Source: an uncultured Lachnoclostridium sp. (lineage in GTDB: Bacteria > Bacillota > Clostridia > Lachnospirales > Lachnospiraceae). From it: a stretch of 38,701 nt of DNA. The notes beneath the pieces are model-generated. The model made no database searches. It saw only the letters and a list, made by a program, of their open reading frames with translations, and had not been told where the DNA came from. Positions 31,550 to 38,701 of the stretch are shown in pieces. Both the position numbers and the translations under genes were made by a program. The first letter of the stretch is position 1, and each line of letters begins with the position of its first letter. The stretch lies in NCBI GenBank assembly GCA_947369165.1, contig CANBKJ010000021.1, positions 1-38,701 of the forward strand. Reading direction: 5' to 3'.

Positions 31550-32791
31550 TCAGATCCACTTAAAAAGAAGTGTAAGGAATCTGGTATCATTGTTCTGGTA
31601 GGAAAGCCTCAACAGCCCGTCCTCTTTCTTTTTATCTACGTACACGGCGTTCCCTCCGCCGCCGATCCCCGGCATTTTGATAAAACCGCCGAATAAAATG
31701 AAATAAGAATCCAATTGAATTTCCTGTTCCTCAAAAATGTGGTTCATTGCTTTCTGGTCTACCTTCACCTCATCTTCGCCGATTTCAATAGCACGATGCA
31801 GGGCAGTTTTATTACTGATCTCTACAAATTTATTCTCATCACTGAGAATCAAAATCTCATTATCTTCCGTATAATTCGGATAAGAATTCCCGTGGATCAG
31901 ACAAAACAACCCAAGTACTGCCACGATCCCACCGATACAAATAGCAATTGCCCTATATTTTTTATACGGCCGAAACTCAGCGATATGGGTAAACCGTTTT
32001 TTCGTAATCCGGTATTCTCTTCTTTCAGCAAATGCTGCCTCTGGATTTACGGATTCTGCTCGAAGCAGGGACATGCATTTCAACAATAATTTCCCATACT
32101 CGTACGCACTTCTGCCACTTTTCTGAATGGTCACCTGATCACAGATATCTTCCAGATCTTCCCGCATAATTTTCGTACATAAGGTTAAAAATGGATTCAG
32201 CCACAAAAGGCTGCGCCCAATATCCCACAATAAATACAACCACAAATGTCCCAGGTGGGTATGTGTCTGTTCGTGCAGATAAACAAGCTGTAATTCCTCC
32301 GGCAAAAAAGTTTCTGTCATGACCCTGGGCAGAACAACCCGGTTGCGGATCAACCCTGTAGTAAATGGCGTAAATGAAAAATCTCCCACCCACACCTCAT
32401 GCCCATTTAAATCCCATTTTTTCATACCGGAAACAAAATTCTTCACACGCCTGCGCCGGATAAAAATAACAGCAGCCGTTACAAACATTCCTGCCAGATA
32501 GCCGTAACGTACCCAGGCAAACTCCATACATGCGTAATTCCACCACCAAAACATACGAACCATCCAGGGTGATTGATAAAACAGTTTCAACCTCCCAACA
32601 AAGGGAATGACTAAAAATACAGCCCAGCACATTCCCTTCAGAAATAATCGGTTTTTAAAACATGTATGCCGCAGGAGAAGTACCACCGCCAGGGCAGCGA
32701 AAGAAAACAATACACATCTGCCAAGCTGTATCGAATAATAAACAACAAAACAATCCAGATATTCCAGGACTCTTCTTCCGGTTTCCAGCAC
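31550..32791 (-). CDS. BlaR1-like M56-family membrane metallopeptidase
   Basis: A 413-residue sensor-peptidase. Four to five membrane helices (near 25-42, 52-68, 97-112, 183-200 and 282-300) flank the cytosolic zinc site HEQTH (173-177) with a likely third ligand Glu214 in LEDICD. After the last helix about 110 residues lie outside and end in a 'MPGIGGGGNAVYV' segment; they lack a penicillin-binding transpeptidase domain and show no SxxK. The start is GTG, two bases after the repressor stop. It likely cleaves the BlaI-type repressor encoded upstream upon an external signal, which is not beta-lactam binding by the usual means. Confidence 0.85.
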   Translation of the reverse strand: MLETGRRVLEYLDCFVVYYSIQLGRCVLFSFAALAVVLLLRHTCFKNRLFLKGMCWAVFLVIPFVGRLKLFYQSPWMVRMFWWWNYACMEFAWVRYGYLAGMFVTAAVIFIRRRRVKNFVSGMKKWDLNGHEVWVGDFSFTPFTTGLIRNRVVLPRVMTETFLPEELQLVYLHEQTHTHLGHLWLYLLWDIGRSLLWLNPFLTLCTKIMREDLEDICDQVTIQKSGRSAYEYGKLLLKCMSLLRAESVNPEAAFAERREYRITKKRFTHIAEFRPYKKYRAIAICIGGIVAVLGLFCLIHGNSYPNYTEDNEILILSDENKFVEISNKTALHRAIEIGEDEVKVDQKAMNHIFEEQEIQLDSYFILFGGFIKMPGIGGGGNAVYVDKKKEDGLLRLSYQNNDTRFLTLLFKWI

Positions 32792-32793
32792 AG

Positions 32794-33195
32794 CTATTCC
32801 TCACCCTTTCTCTTGTTTTCCTCTAGAAGCGCCTCCAGTTCTCCGATCTGTTCCGCGGTCAAGGCGCTGCTCTGCAATAGCGATGCGATCGCCCCAGTCT
32901 GGCTCCCGGCAAAATAGTATTCTATAAAACGCCTGCTCTTTTCCCTTCTGCACTCTGCCCTGCTCTTGCTGGAAAAATAATGGTACACCCTTGCATCTTT
33001 TTCATCTACTATGTAATCAACCAGTTCCTTCTGGCACAGCCGGTTGAGAAGAACCCGGACCATTCTCGAAGTCATACTCCCGTGTTCTCCCAGGCGTCTG
33101 ATAATCTCTGAAGAGGAAAGTGGTACGTCGCTCTCCCAAAGCACTTCCATCACCCGCCATTCGCTGTCGCTTGGTATCTTGTCTTCTTTAGACAT
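32794..33195 (-). CDS. BlaI/MecI/CopY-family transcriptional repressor
   Basis: A 133-residue winged-helix repressor. The opening 'IPSDSEWRVMEVLWESDVPLSSSEIIRRL' is the family signature, followed by a recognition-helix region and a C-terminal dimerisation part. The start is the ATG at 33195, six bases after GGGAGG, rather than the upstream in-frame codon at 33234. It heads a two-gene unit with the BlaR1-like peptidase. Two dyads of the TAACA-N2-TGTTA type lie upstream, so it probably represses its own unit. Confidence 0.93.
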   Translation of the reverse strand: MSKEDKIPSDSEWRVMEVLWESDVPLSSSEIIRRLGEHGSMTSRMVRVLLNRLCQKELVDYIVDEKDARVYHYFSSKSRAECRREKSRRFIEYYFAGSQTGAIASLLQSSALTAEQIGELEALLEENKRKGEE

Positions 33196-33247
33196 CTGAA
33201 TCCTCCCTGACATTCTTAATATTAATGGTGTCATAATTTATATCGGA

Positions 33248-33276
33248 TAACATTTGTTAATAGTTAACGTATGTTA
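33248..33276. promoter_or_regulatory. Tandem BlaI-type operator dyads
   Basis: TAACATTTGTTA (33248-33259) is a perfect 5-2-5 dyad and TAACGTATGTTA (33265-33276) differs by one base; their centres are 17 bp apart. BlaI/MecI dimers bind TACA-N2-TGTA dyads, so this is a likely autoregulatory site. A TATAAA -10 box for the minus strand lies at 33242-33237. Confidence 0.6.
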
Positions 33277-33352
33277 ATCAATTTTTATGAATTGAATCAC
33301 CAATGTTCTTCACAATAAAAGCAATCTGTCAACGTCAGTCTTCCCTGCCTGT

Positions 33353-33413
33353 AAAAAAGAAAAAACCGACCTCCCATTGCCAGATTTTTTATCTGACTTT
33401 TGGGGGGGCGGTT
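33353..33413 (-). terminator. Terminator of the GH115 gene
   Basis: On the minus strand AACCGCCCCCCC (33413-33402) pairs with GGGAGGTCGGTT (33375-33364), with two mismatches; an inner CAGAT/ATCTG stem lies between. A T-rich tail of TTTTCTTTTTT follows. It lies 47 bases past the glycosidase stop and shows the usual terminator layout. Confidence 0.8.
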
Positions 33414-33459
33414 CATATCTGCCAACCTTTGGTTAGATTATTATATAAACTCCACTCTC

Positions 33460-36400
33460 CTAATTCTTCCCTATATAATAGCTTTCTTCTGGTCCCAGAT
33501 GAGACGCTGCTACAGGTGCTTCAGATACCACCAGTTTCTGCAGGACAAATGCTGGATCCATAGCATAGATGCGGATCGTATTGACGCCGGTATTTAATAC
33601 CACCTCACTCTGGGTCTTTCTGCCGTTTGCCTCAACATCCTTTGTCCACGATCCACTGTACTCACCTGCCTTGAAGGTTGCCGGATCCACCGTATTAAGC
33701 TTCTCTGCTTTTCCTCCATTTACTGATACTCCATAATAAATCCCCACATCTTCACGCAGCAAATTATTGGATGGCGCTGTATAGGCAGTCAGCTGGTAAG
33801 TGCCTGCCTTCTCCACAGAAACAAGGTATTCTACCCAGGCTGCATCTTCTGGAACAGAAGCCGTTTTTACATCCGTCGGTAAAGCTTTTAAGGATTCTCC
33901 AGTTTTCCCATATTTATGGATAACGGAGATCTCCGTTCCATTGGTTCCCTTGCCGCTCTGGCTGAAATGCCCAGGCAGAATCGACGCATATCCATTGGCA
34001 TAAATAAACGTATTCGCTGCCAGACCATCTGTATTGATCTTCCTAGTCTTTACCTGAATCGTCACGATCTGAGTGCCACTCTGGATCTGGACTGTTCCCT
34101 CAGCTTCCGGATTTTTACTCCAGTCAACAGATACTTGGAAATTGTCCTGCATCTCCACCTGCCCGGAAGTCTTTGATACCTGAATCCAGTCAGCAGACGT
34201 CTTCACCGAGTAATCCAGCGGACTTTCTCCCATATTTGCTAAAGTTACTGTATAGGTTTCCTTACCAGTGCTGGTAAATTCATCCAGCTGGCATTCTCCC
34301 TCACGGTAAGCTTCTGCCTGATTTTCAAGGGTGACAGAAAGTCCTGTCTGGTCAGATTCCCGCAGCCACTTTGCTGTAGGATATTTCCATCCTTCCGAAT
34401 TCCAGGTAACATAACCTACATGTGGAGAACTCATCATATTTTTCCATTTATCCCCCACGCCTGGCATATCATTATTGTATGTATTCTGCAGATCTTTATC
34501 CTGCTGAATGGAATCTTCCACAAGTGCCGCATATAGATTTGCATTCATGCTGCCAAGGTCATAAAAATATTTATTCAATCCTTTGCCAATCTGCATCTTC
34601 GCTACGGCTGCCGCTCCCACCACAGGGTAATAGATCAGTTCAAAATATGCCGCCTGATGGCTTTCTGGAATCACGTCTTTATACTCATCTGCCAGCTGCT
34701 CCATCTTCTGGACACGGTCCAACACTCTTACCGCTTCGTTATAATTGGAAGCATTGTACGTATTCGCACTTATTACTTCCGGTTTACAGGATCCATGGAG
34801 CCATGTGTACTCCTGGATCAGAGAACGAAGGTCCTGAACCTGCTGTTCTTCAAGAGAAGAGCCAAACTGCTGTCTTACCCAGCGGTTCATATATTCTTCA
34901 GTCCGGTTCAGTCCATTTTTTCCCCAGGTATCGTAATCATATGCCAAATCCAGGAAATAAGATATGTTCATTTCCATCGGTTTCAGATCTCCTACATTGA
35001 CGATCCAGATATCATCAATACCGTGTTCATATGCCATGGTCATCTGTTCCCATACCTTATTGAGCTCCACGGTATTGATCCACTCATAAGAAGTCGGTCC
35101 TCCGTGATAGTCAAAGTGGTAATACATTCCCCAGCCCCCGGGACGGTTGATCGTCTCCTGGTCAGGAAGCGTCCGCATATTACCAAAATTATCATCACAG
35201 AGCATAATCGTTACATCATCCAACATCTCCCATTTTTTGAGTCCCTCGGCTTTCTCTGTTCCATGCCAGAACTTTTCTACCTCTTTATATACGGTTAGTA
35301 CCTGTGGTGCCTCTGACAGATCATTTTCCTCCAATATATTTTTTTGAACAGTAATAACCTTTTTCAGAAGCTCGATATTCTCCTCATCGGTTCCGGAAAG
35401 TGCGGAATCCGCCTCTCCACGCATACCCAGGGTATATACATTTTCAAAAGCCATATTTCTTTTAACGCCGTCCTGCCAGAACTTTGTGATGGCCTCTTCG
35501 TTGGTGTTAAAATTCCATTTATTGCTGTTACCATATTTTTTGTATATTCTCTGCCACTCTACACCGGCACGGCACAGCGGCTCATGATGGGAGGTACCCA
35601 TTACGATACCGTACTTGTCGGCAAGCTCTGCATTGGCAATTTTGCTGGATTTACCATCCTCGCTGAAATTATTGGACCACATCGCAGGCCACAGATAATT
35701 TCCCTTGCAACGCAGTATTAATTCATATACATGTTTATAAAATTCTTCGTTATAGCCTTTGAATTTTGCGTTCACCCATCCTGTCAGGGAAGGCGCCTCA
35801 TCATTCAGGAATATTCCACGGTATTTCACCGATGGCTCTTTTGAAGTCACATTTAACTCGGAAGCTTCCAGAACAATACTGCCCTTTTTATCCGGCACAG
35901 CATCCGCCCAGAAAATCCAAGGGGAAACACCGATCAGTTCAGAAATATGATAGAGTCCGTAAATGGTTCCCCGCTTATCGCTTCCCACTACGACAAGCCC
36001 CCGGTCGATCCCTGGTGAAGGCTGGTCTACTATCTGAATTTTGTAAGTCTCTCTTTTGCCCTGAATGGCAGATACGTCCAGCTTACCAGCTGCAATCAGC
36101 GAATCGATGACCTGATTGTTTCCAATGGAGCCTGCATAAATAGCAGTCCCCATAATATCGCCAGGATCTGTGACAACATCCGGTCTGCATTCACTGGTTA
36201 AAACCTGCTCAATATCGCCGGCAAAAGAATCCGCTACAAGACTTAACCCTTCGTAATCATCCCCTGTATCATCTATGTAAATGGAAACATAACCAAATCC
36301 TTCTGCCAAAGTAAATGGTTTCTGGGGCAGCGGAGTTGGATCCGTTACAGGCGGAGCAGAATTTGTGATCTGTGGCGGAGCCGCAGTAACTTTGCTGTCA

Positions 36401-37035
36401 TCCGACGGTTTTACCACTGTAACTGTACAAACCGCCTTAGCTCCCCTTCCATCCGCAGCATAGGCTGTGATTTTAGCGGTTCCTGTCTTTTTCGCTGTAA
36501 CAACGCCCTTACTGGTCACTTTGGCAACCGATGTGTCCGAACTCTGAAATGTCACGTTCTTCACAGTGGCATTTTTCGGCGATACCGAAGCTTTCAACTG
36601 CAACTTCTGGCCTTCCAGAAGAGACGCATTTTTCTGATTCAACACGACCTTCTTTGCCTTTTTAAATGCTTTGAATACAGAAACTGTCAATTTGACACTC
36701 TTCTTTGGCTTGGTCTGGCTGGAAATCGTGATCACTGCTTTTCCTGCCTTCTTCGCTTTGAGTTTTCCTTTTTTGTCTACGGAAACCACCGCTTTTTTAC
36801 TGGAGCGGTAGGTTATTTTTTTACTCATTCCCGCTGGTTTCACTTTCACTTTGAGAGAGAATGTCTCTCCCTTTTTCATCCCCAGCGTCTTCACTACTGG
36901 TTTAGACAGCGTAATGCTTTTTACTGCCTTTTTCGCCGCATGTACTGCTTCTGGTACAACTACCGCTGTCGCCATAACAACTAGCGCCATAACCGCTGCC
37001 AGTACACGCCGCAGTCTATTACTGTAACATTTCAC
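33460..37035 (-). CDS. Secreted GH115-family alpha-glucuronidase with BIG2 domains
   Basis: A 1191-residue exported enzyme expected to remove (4-O-methyl)glucuronic acid from xylan side chains. Order: signal peptide (cleavage after VHA, residue 33), two bacterial Ig-like BIG2 domains at about 37-120 and 128-208, a Pro/Thr linker near 210-240, then a GH115 body. Family-typical segments are 'VVVGSDKRGTIYGLYHISE', 'WIFWADAVP', 'KYRGIFLNDEAPSLTGW', 'LWPAMWSNNF', 'VMGTSHHEP', 'LGMRGEADSA' and 'IWIVNVGDLKPMEMNISYFL'. The C-terminal part has a beta-rich region with 'GHFSQ', as in GH115. There is no LPxTG or SLH anchor. The start is GTG, eight bases after GGAG. Confidence 0.93.
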   Translation of the reverse strand: MKCYSNRLRRVLAAVMALVVMATAVVVPEAVHAAKKAVKSITLSKPVVKTLGMKKGETFSLKVKVKPAGMSKKITYRSSKKAVVSVDKKGKLKAKKAGKAVITISSQTKPKKSVKLTVSVFKAFKKAKKVVLNQKNASLLEGQKLQLKASVSPKNATVKNVTFQSSDTSVAKVTSKGVVTAKKTGTAKITAYAADGRGAKAVCTVTVVKPSDDSKVTAAPPQITNSAPPVTDPTPLPQKPFTLAEGFGYVSIYIDDTGDDYEGLSLVADSFAGDIEQVLTSECRPDVVTDPGDIMGTAIYAGSIGNNQVIDSLIAAGKLDVSAIQGKRETYKIQIVDQPSPGIDRGLVVVGSDKRGTIYGLYHISELIGVSPWIFWADAVPDKKGSIVLEASELNVTSKEPSVKYRGIFLNDEAPSLTGWVNAKFKGYNEEFYKHVYELILRCKGNYLWPAMWSNNFSEDGKSSKIANAELADKYGIVMGTSHHEPLCRAGVEWQRIYKKYGNSNKWNFNTNEEAITKFWQDGVKRNMAFENVYTLGMRGEADSALSGTDEENIELLKKVITVQKNILEENDLSEAPQVLTVYKEVEKFWHGTEKAEGLKKWEMLDDVTIMLCDDNFGNMRTLPDQETINRPGGWGMYYHFDYHGGPTSYEWINTVELNKVWEQMTMAYEHGIDDIWIVNVGDLKPMEMNISYFLDLAYDYDTWGKNGLNRTEEYMNRWVRQQFGSSLEEQQVQDLRSLIQEYTWLHGSCKPEVISANTYNASNYNEAVRVLDRVQKMEQLADEYKDVIPESHQAAYFELIYYPVVGAAAVAKMQIGKGLNKYFYDLGSMNANLYAALVEDSIQQDKDLQNTYNNDMPGVGDKWKNMMSSPHVGYVTWNSEGWKYPTAKWLRESDQTGLSVTLENQAEAYREGECQLDEFTSTGKETYTVTLANMGESPLDYSVKTSADWIQVSKTSGQVEMQDNFQVSVDWSKNPEAEGTVQIQSGTQIVTIQVKTRKINTDGLAANTFIYANGYASILPGHFSQSGKGTNGTEISVIHKYGKTGESLKALPTDVKTASVPEDAAWVEYLVSVEKAGTYQLTAYTAPSNNLLREDVGIYYGVSVNGGKAEKLNTVDPATFKAGEYSGSWTKDVEANGRKTQSEVVLNTGVNTIRIYAMDPAFVLQKLVVSEAPVAASHLGPEESYYIGKN

Positions 37036-37061
37036 AAAATCATCTCCTTCTCTTTTTGTTT

Positions 37062-37116
37062 ATTGTACAATATTCACAATAAAATCACGATTGCATTTCT
37101 TTGAAAAGTGATTGCA
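37062..37116 (-). promoter_or_regulatory. Candidate promoter and activator repeats of the GH115 gene
   Basis: A -10 box TACAAT lies at 37067-37062 on the minus strand, with no good -35. Direct repeats GATTGCA (37089-37095 and 37110-37116 on the plus strand) are 21 bp apart, two helical turns, at about -34 to -61 from the predicted start. This suits an AraC-type activator site; the regulator is not in the window. Confidence 0.45.
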
Positions 37117-37131
37117 AATATTGGGCTTTTA

Positions 37132-38598
37132 TTACAGACGTTTTTCCAACGCATTCACCACTGTCTCCAACACTTTAATCCTGGCGTAATACTTGGAATT
37201 AGCCTCCACCACGATCCACGGGGCATCCTCTGTGGAAGTGCGGACAATCATCTCGTCCACAGCTTTTTCGTATAGATCCCATTTTGCCCGGTTTCGCCAG
37301 TCCTCATCGGTGATCTTCCACTGTTTTTCTGGTGTGTTTTCTCTCTCCCGGAATCTGCGCTCCTGCTCTTCCTTATCAATGTGAAGCCAGAACTTCAATA
37401 CAATGTATCCGGCATTTGTAAACTGCTCTTCCATATTGTTGATCTCGCTGTAAGCGCGGCTCCATTCCTGCTCCCTGGCAAATCCCTCAATGCGTTCCAC
37501 CAGAACCCTGCCATACCAGGTACGGTCAAAAATCGCCATATGCCCGGCTTTGGGAATCCTCTCCCAGAATCTCCACAAATAATGATGTGCCTTTTCTATA
37601 TCGTTGGGTGCTGCCACAGGAACCACTTCATATCCTCTCGGATCCATCGCCTGGGTGAGCCGCTTGATGGCTCCTCCCTTCCCACCAGCATCCCAGCCCT
37701 CAAAGGCAAGAATAACAGGCACCCTTTTCAGATACATTTTATTATGAAGGGCAAGAAGACGCTTCTGCAGTTCTTTTTTCTTCTTCTTATATTCTTCCCG
37801 TTCCATGGTCTTACTCAGATCGATCCCCTGAAGTACGCCGTTCCGGAACCTTTCTCCATCAAGTGCTGTCCCATCGTTTCCGCTGTTCCCTTTGCCGGTC
37901 TCATTGGAAAGAGATTCCTCAGCTTCCCTCACCGCGCGCTCCATTCTTTCTACGATTGTAGTAATTATTTTACAGGTGGCATACTGTTTATCCGTCGCCT
38001 CCACCACGGTCCAGGGTGATTTCGCCGTATCGGTATGAACCAGAACCCGGTCATATTCTTTTAGGCATTTTTCATAGTTTTTGTTGTTTACTTTATCTTT
38101 TTCTGTAACTCTCCAACTGGTCTCATTATTTTTTTCCAGTTTCTCCAGTCTCTTTTTTTGCTCCTGCTTGGAGATCATCAGAAAAAACTTAATGATCAAA
38201 CAGCCGTCTTCTGTCAGCATTTCCTCAAAATCCAGCACTTCCTTTTCCGAAATGATGTTCTCGTATACTCCCTTATACCAGCTCTGGTCAAAGATGTGCA
38301 TCCTTCCTTTCTCCGGCGTCTTTGTGAAATACCGCCAGAAATAAGGGCGCATCACTTCATCTTCCTTATCCCTGCCCACAGTAAATACCTTAAAACCGCG
38401 GGGATCCAAAGACTGGATCATACGGTTTATCATCGTTCCCTTTCCCGCCGCATCCAATCCTTCAAATACGACCATAACCGGAATCTGTTTATCCTTGCAC
38501 GCCCGCTGTAACTCCCCAAAACGTACCTCCAGCTGATCCATCTTCTCATCGTATTCTTTCTTTTGCATTGACTTGTTTACATCAATCTGCCCCAACAT
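37132..38598 (-). CDS. pap: Polyphosphate:AMP phosphotransferase, two PPK2 domains
   Basis: A 488-residue PPK2-family kinase that uses polyphosphate to convert AMP to ADP. It is a tandem duplication: Walker A GLDAAGKGT at about 47-55 and GWDAGGKGG at about 301-309, each followed by a PPK2 block (FDQSWYKGV, then FDRTWYGRV) and a 'W.V.EA' segment. Long two-domain members are polyphosphate:AMP phosphotransferases, whereas one-domain members act on nucleoside diphosphates or both. The ATG at 38598 follows GGAGG by nine bases; the longer in-frame reading to 38640 overlaps the leader hairpin. It likely recycles AMP in polyphosphate-rich cells. Confidence 0.9.
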   Translation of the reverse strand: MLGQIDVNKSMQKKEYDEKMDQLEVRFGELQRACKDKQIPVMVVFEGLDAAGKGTMINRMIQSLDPRGFKVFTVGRDKEDEVMRPYFWRYFTKTPEKGRMHIFDQSWYKGVYENIISEKEVLDFEEMLTEDGCLIIKFFLMISKQEQKKRLEKLEKNNETSWRVTEKDKVNNKNYEKCLKEYDRVLVHTDTAKSPWTVVEATDKQYATCKIITTIVERMERAVREAEESLSNETGKGNSGNDGTALDGERFRNGVLQGIDLSKTMEREEYKKKKKELQKRLLALHNKMYLKRVPVILAFEGWDAGGKGGAIKRLTQAMDPRGYEVVPVAAPNDIEKAHHYLWRFWERIPKAGHMAIFDRTWYGRVLVERIEGFAREQEWSRAYSEINNMEEQFTNAGYIVLKFWLHIDKEEQERRFRERENTPEKQWKITDEDWRNRAKWDLYEKAVDEMIVRTSTEDAPWIVVEANSKYYARIKVLETVVNALEKRL

Positions 38599-38625
38599 AA
38601 CGATCAACCTCCATTCCGCATAAAT

Positions 38626-38660
38626 CATAGGAAACGGCAAATATTTTTCCGTTTCCTATG
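38626..38660. repeat. Perfect 12-bp leader hairpin before pap
   Basis: CATAGGAAACGG (38626-38637) is fully complementary to CCGTTTCCTATG (38649-38660), with an 11-base AT-rich loop, ending 28 bases before the start codon. No T-run follows. It may be an operator or a leader RNA hairpin. Confidence 0.6.
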
Positions 38661-38680
38661 CCCCAATACTTCTATCTTTT

Positions 38681-38686
38681 ATTATA
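38681..38686 (-). promoter_or_regulatory. Likely -10 box of pap
   Basis: A perfect TATAAT on the minus strand (38686-38681), about 83 bases before the start codon. The matching -35 box would lie beyond the window edge, so the promoter cannot be completed. Confidence 0.45.
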
Positions 38687-38701
38687 AATCAAAAATGTAT
38701 T

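Noticed and set aside
37080-37120. A CcpA cre site in the GH115 promoter
   Set aside because: TTGAAAAGTGATTGCAAA is superficially similar but lacks the central CG pair required by the cre consensus.
1-38701. CRISPR arrays, tRNAs, rRNAs, transposases or phage genes
   Set aside because: None seen: no regularly spaced direct repeats, no cloverleaf-like segment, and every long frame that matches a family is a chromosomal gene of ordinary composition.

Overview
The window looks like a chromosomal segment of an anaerobic Gram-positive gut bacterium, most likely a member of the Lachnospiraceae (Clostridia). The signs are AGGAGG-type ribosome binding sites, the HisZ-dependent short HisG, a clostridial-type ferredoxin next to the [FeFe]-hydrogenase maturase HydF, an S1-like protein encoded directly after ispH, a GerMN-like lipoprotein, proteins resembling DUF4317 and DUF6033 families, and a secreted GH115 glycosidase with bacterial Ig-like (BIG2) domains. 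I did not identify a species. Genes fill almost the whole window. No gene-free stretch exceeds 300 bases, and I found no rRNA, tRNA, CRISPR array or insertion sequence.

Left region (1-6.4 kb): a minus-strand cassette reads SCP2-domain protein, alpha/beta hydrolase, stand-alone condensation-domain-like acyltransferase, acyl carrier protein, AMP-forming acyl ligase, then an AIM24-family protein. A divergent TetR-family gene faces it. Two copies of a 16-base dyad lie 44 bp apart in the promoter of the cassette, one over the -35 box and one just downstream of the predicted start of transcription. Together this looks like an inducible carrier-protein-based pathway that activates an acyl group, loads it on a carrier and transfers it. 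I cannot assign it to a described pathway, and it is the best candidate here for a new system.

Middle region (6.4-26.7 kb, minus strand): two housekeeping blocks. The first runs plsX, rnc, smc, ftsY and continues with short gaps into ilvA, hisZ, hisG, hisD. A hairpin inside the 3' end of the convergent tetR gene probably terminates it. The second runs folD, rimO, pgsA, cinA, a GerMN-like lipoprotein, an FAD oxidoreductase, cmk, ispH, an S1-domain protein and cheR, with many stop/start overlaps. A RelQ-like small (p)ppGpp synthetase lies upstream of folD with its own promoter.

Right region (26.7-38.7 kb): an 89-aa orphan protein and a monocluster ferredoxin (plus strand) converge with hydF over a strong bidirectional terminator. 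A DNA-alkyl repair methyltransferase overlaps a DUF4317-like gene (plus). They converge with a DUF6033-like gene and a BlaR1/BlaI-type sensor-repressor pair (minus) whose sensor lacks a penicillin-binding domain. A 1191-aa secreted xylan alpha-glucuronidase (GH115) and a two-domain polyphosphate:AMP phosphotransferase (both minus) end the window. Family names rest on reading motifs by eye; no database search was possible.
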